Shown piece by piece: positions 5,210 through 12,376 of a stretch of DNA of 13,464 bases (position 1 is its first letter; every line of letters starts with the position of its first letter). The notes under the pieces were generated by a model. The model was given only the letters and a program-made list of their open reading frames with translations, did not search any database and had not been told where the DNA came from. This DNA is from Candidatus Eiseniibacteriota bacterium (GTDB taxonomy: Bacteria > JAFGKV01): positions 1-13,464 of the forward strand of contig JALOPK010000061.1 in assembly GCA_025453925.1 (NCBI GenBank), in the 5' to 3' direction. A program made the position numbers and the translations under genes.

Positions 5210-7003
5210 ATGGATAGGTTTCGTTCGCACTGTCTGGTCTGCACCGGAACCGGATGCGTCTCCAATGGCGCGTTCGCCGTGAAGAGCGTTCTGGAGGCCG
5301 AGCTGAAGACCCGCGGCCTCGAACACGAGGTACAGGTGGTGGGCACCGGCTGCAACGGCTTCTGCGAGCGCGGTCCCGTGATGCTGGTCCAGCCCGAAGG
5401 GGTCTTCTACCAGCAGCTCAAAGTCGAGGACATACCCCATCTCGTCGAAGAGCATTTCCTCAAAGGCCGGCCGGTCACGTCGCTCATGTATTCGCCGACC
5501 ACGCAGGATGAAACCGTTCCGCTGATGCGGGATATCGGGTTCTTCAAGGATCAGGTCCTCGTCGCCCTGCGCAACAGGGGGCGCATCGATCCCGAGATGA
5601 TCGAAGACTACATCGGACATGACGGGTACTCGGCGCTGGAGAAGGTGCTCTCGCAGATGACCCCGGATCAGGTCGTGGCCGAGATGAAGAAGTCGGGCCT
5701 GCGTGGGCGCGGTGGCGCGGGCTTCCCCACCGGCCTGAAGTGGGAGTTCTGCCGTCGGGCGACCGGGTACCCGAAGTACATCATCTGCAACGGCGACGAA
5801 GGCGATCCCGGAGCATTCATGGATCGTTCGATCCTGGAAGCCGACCCGCACTCCGTGCTTGAAGGCATGGCCATCGGCGCGTATGCCATCGGGGCGCAGC
5901 ATGGCATCCTCTACGTGCGCGACGAGTATCCCCTGGCCATCAAACGGGTGGAGATCGCGATCCAGCAGGCGCGGAACCTCGGGCTTCTCGGCTCCGACAT
6001 CCTGGGGACCGGTTTCTCGTTCGATGCGAGAGTGGTCCGCGGCGGCGGGGCCTTCGTGTGCGGCGAAGAGACCGCGCTCATGGCTTCGGTGGAAGGCCGG
6101 GAAGGCCGGCCGCGGTTCAGGCCTCCCTTCCCCGCAGAGAAGGGTGTCTGGGGCAAGCCCACCAACATCAACAATGTCGAAACGTGGGCCAATGTGCCGC
6201 CCATCATCACTCGAGGCGCCGATTGGTTCGCATCGATGGGCACCGAAACGAGCAAAGGAACCAAGATCTTCTCGCTGGTCGGCACCGTGAACAACTCCGG
6301 TCTGGTCGAAGTGCCCATGGGCATCACGATCCGCAAGATCGTGTTCGACATCGGCGGCGGTATCCCGGGTGGGAGGGCCTTCAAAGCGGTACAGATCGGC
6401 GGCCCTTCCGGCGGCTGCATTCCGGCTGAACTGCAGGATACCATCATCGACTACGAGTCGCTCAGCAGAACGGGCGCCATCATGGGCTCCGGCGGCCTGG
6501 TGGTGATGGACGAGCGCACCTGCATGGTGGACGTGGCCCGCTACTTCCTCGAGTTCACCCAGAGCGAATCATGCGGGAAGTGCACCTTCTGTCGGATCGG
6601 TACCAAGCGGATGATGGAGGTCCTGACCAGGATCTGCGAGGGGAAGGGCGCGCCCAGCGACATCACCCTGCTTGAGGATCTCGCGGTCAGGATTCGAGAC
6701 TCGAGCCTGTGCGCGCTCGGTCAGACGGCGCCCAATCCCGTGCTGACGACGCTGCGGTACTTCCGGCACGAGTACGACGCGCACATCAACGAGAAGCGGT
6801 GCCCGTCCCATGTGTGCCCGGCGCTGCTTGTGTATGGAATCGACCCGGAGAAATGCACCGGGTGCACCCTCTGCGCCCGGGTCTGCCCCGTGAAGGCCAT
6901 CACCGGCGAACGCAAACAGGTGCACGTCATTGACAAGGCACTCTGCATCAAGTGCGGCCAGTGCTATGCCGCCTGCCGTTTCGATGCAATCACCAGGGAG
7001 TAG
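5210..7003 (+). CDS. nuoF: HydB/NuoF-type FMN subunit with NAD(P)H site and extra Fe-S domains
   Basis: A 597-residue flavoprotein with the full domain order of HydB/HndC/StnB-type subunits. Residues 1-90 are a thioredoxin-fold [2Fe-2S] domain (C11, C16, C48, C52). The FMN/NADH-binding NuoF core (about 110-510) has GLRGRGGAGFPTGLKW (163-178), NGDEGDPGAFMDRS (194-207), GGGAFVCGEETAL (278-290) and NINNVET. The [4Fe-4S] site is SCGKCTFC (C455, C458, C461) plus C501. CPSHVC (531-536) precedes two ferredoxin-type [4Fe-4S] motifs (C549, C552, C555, C559; C579, C582, C585, C589). This subunit exchanges electrons with NAD(H) and is the proposed bifurcation site in HydABC-type enzymes. ATG 5210 follows GGGGGA. 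An out-of-frame ATG at 5206 stops after three codons. Chain-terminal ferredoxin domains distinguish it from plain complex I NuoF. Confidence 0.95.
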   Translation: MDRFRSHCLVCTGTGCVSNGAFAVKSVLEAELKTRGLEHEVQVVGTGCNGFCERGPVMLVQPEGVFYQQLKVEDIPHLVEEHFLKGRPVTSLMYSPTTQDETVPLMRDIGFFKDQVLVALRNRGRIDPEMIEDYIGHDGYSALEKVLSQMTPDQVVAEMKKSGLRGRGGAGFPTGLKWEFCRRATGYPKYIICNGDEGDPGAFMDRSILEADPHSVLEGMAIGAYAIGAQHGILYVRDEYPLAIKRVEIAIQQARNLGLLGSDILGTGFSFDARVVRGGGAFVCGEETALMASVEGREGRPRFRPPFPAEKGVWGKPTNINNVETWANVPPIITRGADWFASMGTETSKGTKIFSLVGTVNNSGLVEVPMGITIRKIVFDIGGGIPGGRAFKAVQIGGPSGGCIPAELQDTIIDYESLSRTGAIMGSGGLVVMDERTCMVDVARYFLEFTQSESCGKCTFCRIGTKRMMEVLTRICEGKGAPSDITLLEDLAVRIRDSSLCALGQTAPNPVLTTLRYFRHEYDAHINEKRCPSHVCPALLVYGIDPEKCTGCTLCARVCPVKAITGERKQVHVIDKALCIKCGQCYAACRFDAITRE

Positions 7004-7025
7004 GGCGGTGAGTGGAGCAACAACC

Positions 7026-10000
7026 ATGACGAAGGTGAAGGTTACGATTGACGGCGTCGCCGTCGAGGCCGATCCCCAGGAGACCATTGTGCAAGTCGCC
7101 AGGCGGACCGGCGTTGCCGACATCCCGACTCTCTGCTACAGCCCGCTGCTTCCGCCCTATGGATCCTGTTTCGTATGCGTCGTCGAGGTTGAAGGCGCCC
7201 GAACCCTCCAGCCTGCGTGCGCCACGCGGGTGCGCGAAGGTATGGTCATCCATACGCAATCGGACCGGGTGCGCCAGACGCGCAAGATGGCGTTAGATCT
7301 CTTGCTGTCCGCCCACTGGGCCGACTGCATCGGACCATGCCAGATGGGCTGCCCGGCCGGTGTCGACGCCCAGGGGTACCTGGCCCTGGCCCGGGAAGGG
7401 CGCTATGCGGACGCCGTCGAACTCATCAAGCGAGTGAATCCGCTGCCGATCGTCTGCGGCAGGGTCTGCGTCCGGGCCTGCGAGGTCGCGTGCGAGCGCC
7501 AGAAGGTGGACGAGCCCGTGGGGATCAACTTCGTGAAGCGATACGCCGCCGAACTGGAGCAGGGCGAGGTGTTCGTGCCGCAGCCGGCTCCGGCCACGGG
7601 GAAACGCGTGGCAATTGTCGGGAGCGGCCCCGCGGGGCTCACCTGCGCCTATTACCTGGCCCTGGAAGGCGTCGCGTGCACCATCTTCGATGCATGGCCG
7701 AAGCCGGGCGGGATGCTTCGTTACGGAATACCTGAGTACCGTCTCCCCAAGCACCTGCTGGATCTCGAGATCGGCACCGTCACCCGCCTCGGCGTCGAGA
7801 TCAGAACGGGAGTGTGTCTCGGCACCGATGTGACGCTTACCGGTCTCCGGCGCGACCACGACGCGGTGTTCGTGGCAGTGGGAGCTCCCGTGGGGCAGAA
7901 GATGCGGGTCGACGGCGAGGACACGACGGAGGGCGTGCTCTCAGGGCTGGACTTCCTCACCCGGATTCTGCTTGGCAACCCGCTCCAGGTCCACGGCAAG
8001 GTGGTCGTGGTGGGAGGCGGCAATACGGCCATTGACGCCGCGCGAACCGCGTTCCGGCTGGGGGCCGACGAAGTGGTCATCCTGTACCGTCGCACGCGGA
8101 CCGAGATGCCTGCCGACGCAGTCGAGATCCATGCGGCGGTCGAGGAAGGCGTCGAACTCCAGCTTCTGGCCGCGCCCACCGGAATCGTCGCGGAGAACGG
8201 CAGGCTGAAGGGTATCAACGCTCTCCGCATGGACTTGGGCGAACCGGATGCCAGCGGAAGACGCCGGCCAGTTCCGATCCCCGGAAGCGACTACTTCATC
8301 CCGTGCGACTACGTGTTCGGCGCCATCGGCCAGGCCACCGACCTCTCGTGGGCGAAGGGCGCCGATGAGAGCGCCAGCGGGCTCTCGCGGACGAAGTGGG
8401 ATACGCTCACGGTCAATGACCGCACCATGGAGACCAACATCGGGGGCGTGTTTTCCGGCGGTGACGTCGTCACTGGCCCCAGCGTGGTAATCGAGGCCAT
8501 CAGCCACGGAAGACGCGCGGCCACAGCGATCCTCTCGTACCTGAAGACTGGGGCTGCCACAGCGGTCCCGAAGCCTTTCTACAGCACGCGGGAGCGCCTG
8601 GGAGCCGCCACCGGTGAAGACCTGGCCCACGTCGCAAAGGCTCCGCGAAGCGCCATGCCCGAAGCGGATGCGCATGCGCGAAAGCGCGCCTGGGACGAAA
8701 CGGAGCTGGGGCTCGGGGAGGATGCGGTCCGATATGAGACCGAACGGTGCCTGGTATGCGGCTGCCTGGATCTGGGTGACTGCGAACTCCAGAAGCTGGC
8801 TACCGAGTACGGCGCTGATCCGACACGCCTGAAGGGCGAAATCGTCCGGCACAAGCCTGACGAAAGCCATCCTTTTATCACGTTGGACAACAACAAGTGC
8901 ATCCTCTGCGGCAAGTGCGTGGCGATCTGCCGAGATCTCGTCGGTCCGGCCGCGCTGGGCTTCGTGACCCGCGGGTTCTCCACCACAGTGCGGCCGACCA
9001 TGGAAACGCCGCTGGCGGAATCGCCCTGCATCGGGTGCGGCAACTGCATCGATTCCTGCCCCACCGGCGCGCTCATGGACAGGCTGCGCTACCGCAAGCT
9101 CCGCGAATGGAAGGCCGAGTATCACGAGACGGCGTGCGCTCACTGCGCGGTCGGGTGCACCCTGCGGTTCGCCACCCTCGTGCCCGGGCTCTTCTGGGTG
9201 CAGACACCGGAGGAGATCGCTGAGCCATCCCGTACCTTCCTCTGCAAGAGCGGCCGCTACGGCCATCGCTACCTGACAGTGCCGGAGCGGCTGAACCAGC
9301 CGCTGATTCGGGAGAACGGCGCACTCCGCCCCGCATCGTGGGACGAGGCGCTGGACCGGGCGGCGGCCATCATGAAATCGGCTGCCGAGGCGGATGCCAA
9401 TGGGGTGGCAGTCATCGGAAGCGGCGCACTCACGCTGGAGGAGGCGTTCCTGCTTCAGAGACTGGGACGGCGGGCACTGGGCACGGCCCACGTGGTCACC
9501 GGCGCCCAACTCGCGGGTCGGGCCTTTGATCGAGGGCTGGACGGGCTCGTCGGGCTCACCGCATCCACGGTATCCATGGAGGCCCTGGACTCGGCCGATC
9601 TGGTCGTAGTCGCGGGAGTTGACCCGGCACAGGCCGCTCCGGTCGTGGATTTCCGTCTCCACCAGGCCCTCCTTCGGGGTGCGAAGGTGGTATACATCGG
9701 TCCGCTTTCGGTCGGGGCGGGCGCCAAGGCGACAGTTTCCGTGACCACGGACAGTGCCGCCCCCGTTGCGGTGGCATTGCTGCGCAGGCTCGCGACCGAA
9801 GGCGGTTTCGACCGGCCGTATCTCCGTGAACGGTGCTCCGGCTTCGACCGGCTCGAGTACCATCTGAGGAGCCTCTCGGAAGAGGAACTGCTGGATGCCG
9901 GGAGTGTGGACATGGAGACGCTGGTCTCCGCGGCCCTCTGCGTCCGATCCGTGACCGGCCGGGTGATCGGCATCGCGGGCGGCGGCGTGGAGGAGGAAGG

Positions 10001-10730
10001 CGCCCTGCGGGTGTTGACGCTTCTGCTCCTCTGTCTGGGCAAGCTCGGCGTCGAAGGCTCAGGTCTGATCATGCTCCGCGCGGAGGCCAATGATCAGGGA
10101 ATGCCGGCTGTGGGACTCCACCCCGAGTTCCTGCCCGGACGGATCGCCGCGAAGGGCGGCTCCCTCGGGGCCACCCGCACCGCCCTGGGTACGGTGCAGG
10201 CCGCCCTCGTGGTGGGCGATGATCCTCTCGGCACTGCGGGCGCACGCCCAATGGCGGCCGATGGCGTGGATCTGGTGGTCCTCGATGCACTCCCGACCGC
10301 CACCACCGGCGCGGCGCAGGTCGTGCTGCCCATATCCGCCCCTGCGGAAACCAGCGGGCGGTTCCTCAACTTCGAACGGCGCCTGATCCCCCTGGTCAAG
10401 TACGCCGATCCGCCTGGCGGGAAGGAAACATGGAAGGTGCTCGCCGCACTGGAGGCGCGTCTGGGGAGCGACGCCGGGTACGGGAGTCTGGCAGAACTCA
10501 TGTGCGCCGTCGATGGAGTACTGACAGGCGCCTGCGGTGTGTCCCCCACACCCGAGCCGTCGTATCTCCAGCGGTTCCTGACCCCAAGCGGGCTCGCCGA
10601 ACTCGGCCGGCCCGACGTGCTGGCAGGAGTCACCAAGCGGGCCGCTGCCGCTCAGCCGACGGGCACCATTTCCCGGTGGGTCGGTGAGTACCTGGCGCAC
10701 GCACAGACGGGTCCATCGGTCGAAGACTGA
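7026..10730 (+). CDS. Large fusion: NuoG-like Fe-S protein with inserted GltD/NfnB NADPH-FAD module (Stn-type large subunit candidate)
   Basis: This 1234-residue protein has several modules in order. Residues 1-75 are a NuoG-type [2Fe-2S] domain (C37, C48, C51, C65). Residues 95-175 are a GltD-type double [4Fe-4S] domain (C101, C105, C109; C144, C148, C152, C156). Residues 190-510 are a GltD/NfnB flavoprotein with FAD motif GSGPAG (199-204), second dinucleotide motif GGGNTA (330-335), the NADPH-type RRTRTEMPA (355-363) and FSGGDVVTGPS. CLVCGC (575-580) and C586 resemble the NuoG His-Cys cluster region. Two ferredoxin motifs follow (C625-C635, C668-C678), then a molybdopterin-oxidoreductase-type [4Fe-4S] (C704, C707, C711, C740) and a degenerate molybdopterin-type domain to the end. 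No H-cluster is present. ATG 7026 has GGAG 8 bases upstream; GTG 7008 is an alternative. The best functional guess is an NADP(H)-linked transhydrogenase subunit paired with the NuoE- and NuoF-like proteins. Confidence 0.88.
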   Translation: MTKVKVTIDGVAVEADPQETIVQVARRTGVADIPTLCYSPLLPPYGSCFVCVVEVEGARTLQPACATRVREGMVIHTQSDRVRQTRKMALDLLLSAHWADCIGPCQMGCPAGVDAQGYLALAREGRYADAVELIKRVNPLPIVCGRVCVRACEVACERQKVDEPVGINFVKRYAAELEQGEVFVPQPAPATGKRVAIVGSGPAGLTCAYYLALEGVACTIFDAWPKPGGMLRYGIPEYRLPKHLLDLEIGTVTRLGVEIRTGVCLGTDVTLTGLRRDHDAVFVAVGAPVGQKMRVDGEDTTEGVLSGLDFLTRILLGNPLQVHGKVVVVGGGNTAIDAARTAFRLGADEVVILYRRTRTEMPADAVEIHAAVEEGVELQLLAAPTGIVAENGRLKGINALRMDLGEPDASGRRRPVPIPGSDYFIPCDYVFGAIGQATDLSWAKGADESASGLSRTKWDTLTVNDRTMETNIGGVFSGGDVVTGPSVVIEAISHGRRAATAILSYLKTGAATAVPKPFYSTRERLGAATGEDLAHVAKAPRSAMPEADAHARKRAWDETELGLGEDAVRYETERCLVCGCLDLGDCELQKLATEYGADPTRLKGEIVRHKPDESHPFITLDNNKCILCGKCVAICRDLVGPAALGFVTRGFSTTVRPTMETPLAESPCIGCGNCIDSCPTGALMDRLRYRKLREWKAEYHETACAHCAVGCTLRFATLVPGLFWVQTPEEIAEPSRTFLCKSGRYGHRYLTVPERLNQPLIRENGALRPASWDEALDRAAAIMKSAAEADANGVAVIGSGALTLEEAFLLQRLGRRALGTAHVVTGAQLAGRAFDRGLDGLVGLTASTVSMEALDSADLVVVAGVDPAQAAPVVDFRLHQALLRGAKVVYIGPLSVGAGAKATVSVTTDSAAPVAVALLRRLATEGGFDRPYLRERCSGFDRLEYHLRSLSEEELLDAGSVDMETLVSAALCVRSVTGRVIGIAGGGVEEEGALRVLTLLLLCLGKLGVEGSGLIMLRAEANDQGMPAVGLHPEFLPGRIAAKGGSLGATRTALGTVQAALVVGDDPLGTAGARPMAADGVDLVVLDALPTATTGAAQVVLPISAPAETSGRFLNFERRLIPLVKYADPPGGKETWKVLAALEARLGSDAGYGSLAELMCAVDGVLTGACGVSPTPEPSYLQRFLTPSGLAELGRPDVLAGVTKRAAAAQPTGTISRWVGEYLAHAQTGPSVED

Positions 10731-11099
10731 CCAGCGGGGGCGGCTTCCCGGGCCGCCCCCAACGGCCACAACGATGTGGGATGCGGGCGAGCGTCCCGCC
10801 GATCACCGCGGGTAACCTCCCCCTTGGGAATGGGACGCGGGGCACACGTGACACTGTGGGTGTGAGATGCGGTGGCGGCAGACAGGAGCGGCCTCTGCCA
10901 GAATGTGCCGTCCCTTCGCGAACGGCCATGTATGCGCAGGGCAGCACGAGCACACCAGGGATTCGGCGGAGAGGACACCCCTTCTCCCCGCGGGAAATGG
11001 CGGGGTTGAGGGGGCGCACAGAGGGTCCTCGAAGGATTTCACCACCCGAGAGGCGGGATCCCGCGGATCAGCCCGCCATCTCCCGCCCGGAGCCATGGC
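10731..11099. other. Intergenic region upstream of the DNA glycosylase gene
   Basis: Apart from the hairpin at its left end, these 369 bp show no supported gene. The open frames across it give arginine/proline/glycine-rich products of the kind that GC-rich non-coding DNA produces. A 12-bp palindrome (GCGGGATCCCGC, 11053-11064) lies 36 bases before the next start, but it may be chance. No promoter with recognisable -35 and -10 boxes is visible. Confidence 0.6.
10736..10760 (+). terminator. GC-rich hairpin directly after the operon's last stop
   Basis: GGGGGCGGC (10736-10744) pairs perfectly with GCCGCCCCC (10752-10760) around a 7-base loop, starting 6 bases after the stop codon of the large fusion gene. 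The position fits a transcript end or 3'-stabilising hairpin. There is no T-tract after it, so termination without Rho is doubtful. Confidence 0.55.
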
Positions 11100-12020
11100 A
11101 TGCCCGAACTCCCCGAACTTGAAGGCTACGTCGAGGCGCTGACCGGCCGAATCATGGGCGAGAAGCTCGCCGGAATCGAGCTGCGCCATCCATTCCTGCT
11201 CCGCACGGTGGAACCGGCGCCCCGAGAGGTCGAGGGGAAGGTCGTGCGGGGCGTCCGGCGGATCGGCAAGCGTCTGGCCATCGGCCTCGACGACGATCTG
11301 TGGCTCATGCTGCATCTCATGCTCGGGGGGAGACTTCACTGGCATGAGGCGGGGCGTGGCCCCAAGGGACGCGGGCACCTCGCGGCCTTCACCTTCTCAT
11401 CCGGCATGCTCACCCTCACCGAGTTCGGCACCAAGAAACGGGCGTCGCTCCACATTGCCCGGGGTCCGGACGCCGTGCAGGCGTTCGATCGCGGCGGGCT
11501 CGAGCTACTCGATGCCGATCTGAACGCCTTTCGGCGCGTGCTCACCTCCCGCAATCACACCCTCAAGAGGGCCCTGACCGACCCGACCCTGTTCAGCGGT
11601 ATCGGCAACGCCTACTCCGACGAGATCCTGCACCGCGCGAGGTTGTCGCCGGCGACGCTGAGCCAACGACTCTCAGATGAGGAGACCGGGCGGCTCTACC
11701 TTGCCGCACGTGAGCTGCTGCGCGAGTGGATCACGCGGGTGCATGATGGGGCCCGCGGGGGCTTCCCGAAGGAGATCAATGCCTCGCGCGTCGCCATGGC
11801 CGTGCACGGCAGGTATGGGCAGGCCTGTCCGGACTGCGGCTCACTCGTGCAGCGGATCAGGTACGCGGAGACCGAGACGAACTACTGCGCCCGCTGCCAG
11901 ACGGGAGGCCGTCTTCTTGCCGACCGCTCTCTCTCGCGACTCCTCAAGAAGGATTGGCCCCGCACGCTGGAGGAATTGGAAGAGCGGGCGAGCACGATCG
12001 TCCAGCGGTCCGGGCCGTAG
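11100..12020 (+). CDS. mutM: Formamidopyrimidine-DNA glycosylase family protein (Fpg/MutM or Nei-like)
   Basis: A 306-residue base-excision repair enzyme. After removal of Met it begins PELPELE: P2 is the expected Schiff-base nucleophile and E3 the catalytic acid, which also fixes the start at 11100 (GGAG at 11089-11092). K57 in the loop RRIGKRL matches the conserved beta-hairpin lysine. The helix-two-turn-helix is at about 160-182 (FSGIGNAYSDEILHRA). A C-terminal zinc finger has C243, C246, C263 and C266 (C-x2-C-x16-C-x2-C). The family removes oxidised bases such as 8-oxoguanine and nicks the strand. The arginine usually found five residues before the third zinc cysteine (E. coli Fpg QRATFYC) is T258 here (ETETNYC), so substrate range may differ from true MutM and the symbol is provisional. 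It is monocistronic and probably unrelated to the upstream operon. Confidence 0.9.
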   Translation: MPELPELEGYVEALTGRIMGEKLAGIELRHPFLLRTVEPAPREVEGKVVRGVRRIGKRLAIGLDDDLWLMLHLMLGGRLHWHEAGRGPKGRGHLAAFTFSSGMLTLTEFGTKKRASLHIARGPDAVQAFDRGGLELLDADLNAFRRVLTSRNHTLKRALTDPTLFSGIGNAYSDEILHRARLSPATLSQRLSDEETGRLYLAARELLREWITRVHDGARGGFPKEINASRVAMAVHGRYGQACPDCGSLVQRIRYAETETNYCARCQTGGRLLADRSLSRLLKKDWPRTLEELEERASTIVQRSGP

Positions 12021-12116
12021 CCGCGTCGCTCTGCGGCGCGTGAGCCATGACATCTGGTCCTGGGCGATCCCACGCCAAAGGCGATCCCGGCACTGCACGG
12101 GGAATCCGTGGCTGGC

Positions 12117-12154
12117 TGTGCGCCACTATTCTCACATTAGAATAGTGACGCACA
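12117..12154 (-). terminator. Long inverted repeat between convergent genes, possible bidirectional terminator
   Basis: The 16-base arms 12117-12132 and 12139-12154 are complementary at 15 of 16 positions around a 6-base loop. The inner 9 bp (CACTATTCT / AGAATAGTG) are perfect and unusually AT-rich for this region. The single mismatch (12123 with 12148) is C-A in plus-strand RNA but G-U in minus-strand RNA. The hairpin is therefore fully paired when read from the FG-GAP gene side. There is no run of T on either side. It could be a terminator for both genes or a dispersed palindromic element. Confidence 0.5.
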
Positions 12155-12212
12155 CCGTCGAATGCCAGGGTCCCAGTGGCATTACCGCCTCATCCGGGCT
12201 CAGCCCGCCAAA

Positions 12213-12238
12213 CGGACGCGACAGAGCGCGTCCCTCCA
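12213..12238 (-). repeat. Small hairpin repeat, copy B (inverted)
   Basis: Read on the minus strand, this 26-base unit matches the unit at 12326-12351 at 21 of 26 positions. Its stem is GGACGCG / CGCGTCC with loop CTCTGT. Two stem base pairs differ from copy A, and both sides of each pair change together, so pairing is kept. This suggests selection or copying of a folded element rather than chance similarity. Confidence 0.65.
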
Positions 12239-12251
12239 GGGGCATCACCCA

Positions 12252-12272
12252 CTCCCCTGTTCCATGAATGGA
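12252..12272 (+). repeat. 21-base direct repeat, copy 1
   Basis: This 21-base segment matches 12309-12329 at 18 of 21 positions, including a shared core CCATGAATGGA. The core contains a short inverted repeat, TCCAT-GA-ATGGA. It sits immediately before the heptamer tandem repeat. Confidence 0.6.
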
Positions 12273-12274
12273 TG

Positions 12275-12298
12275 TTCGACGTTCGATGTTCAACGTTC
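12275..12298. repeat. Heptamer tandem repeat (TTCGACG-type, three units plus)
   Basis: TTCGACG, TTCGATG and TTCAACG follow each other without a gap (12275-12295), and TTC begins a fourth unit. On the other strand the unit reads as CGTCGAA/CATCGAA/CGTTGAA. Very similar heptamer runs are, from memory, scattered between genes in some uncultured PVC/FCB-type genomes; that link is unverified here. Confidence 0.6.
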
Positions 12299-12308
12299 TC
12301 CCCCTGCC

Positions 12309-12329
12309 CATCCCTGTCCCATGAATGGA
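12309..12329 (+). repeat. 21-base direct repeat, copy 2
   Basis: The second copy of the 21-base segment at 12252-12272 (18 of 21 identical). It runs directly into hairpin repeat copy A: the two share the bases TGGA at 12326-12329. Confidence 0.6.
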
Positions 12330-12351
12330 GGGACGACCTCCGTGTCGTCCG
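12326..12351 (+). repeat. Small hairpin repeat, copy A
   Basis: A 26-base unit with stem GGACGAC (12331-12337) / GTCGTCC (12344-12350) and loop CTCCGT. It matches copy B at 12213-12238 in inverted orientation, with two compensated stem pairs and one loop change. Confidence 0.65.
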
Positions 12352-12376
12352 CAATCCCTCGCCCCACACGCGCCCT

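Larger units (their letters stand above)
12021..12376. other. Intergenic region between convergent genes, rich in small repeats
   Basis: These 356 bp lie between the stop codons of the glycosylase gene (plus) and the FG-GAP gene (minus). I find no credible coding sequence. The left part has a 9-base direct repeat (GGCGATCCC, near 12063 and 12080) and a long hairpin (12117-12154). The right part (about 12213-12351) is a patchwork of two matching small hairpins, a heptamer tandem repeat and a duplicated 21-base segment, listed separately. Confidence 0.75.

Noticed and set aside
6930-7025. Earlier starts for the fusion gene, at 6930 inside the NuoF-type gene or GTG at 7008
   Set aside because: Residues before ATG 7026 do not belong to the [2Fe-2S] domain, and ATG 7026 has GGAG at 8 bases. 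GTG 7008 cannot be fully excluded but adds only six residues.
7941-9863. A 640-codon open frame on the minus strand
   Set aside because: It is antisense to the large fusion gene, which has continuous motifs on the plus strand throughout. The antisense product has no recognisable motif.
8600-10730. Calling the fusion protein a formate dehydrogenase alpha subunit
   Set aside because: The molybdopterin-type domain lacks a Cys or Sec at the expected catalytic region, and the N-terminal half contains a complete GltD module, so formate oxidation is not supported.
11053-11064. 12-bp palindrome GCGGGATCCCGC before the glycosylase gene
   Set aside because: Several perfect 12-bp palindromes are expected by chance in a window of this size and composition, and nothing else ties it to regulation.
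10781-11142. Two overlapping plus-strand open frames upstream of the glycosylase gene
   Set aside because: They overlap each other and the glycosylase start. Their products are low-complexity Arg/Pro/Gly sequence without family resemblance, and no ribosome binding site supports them.
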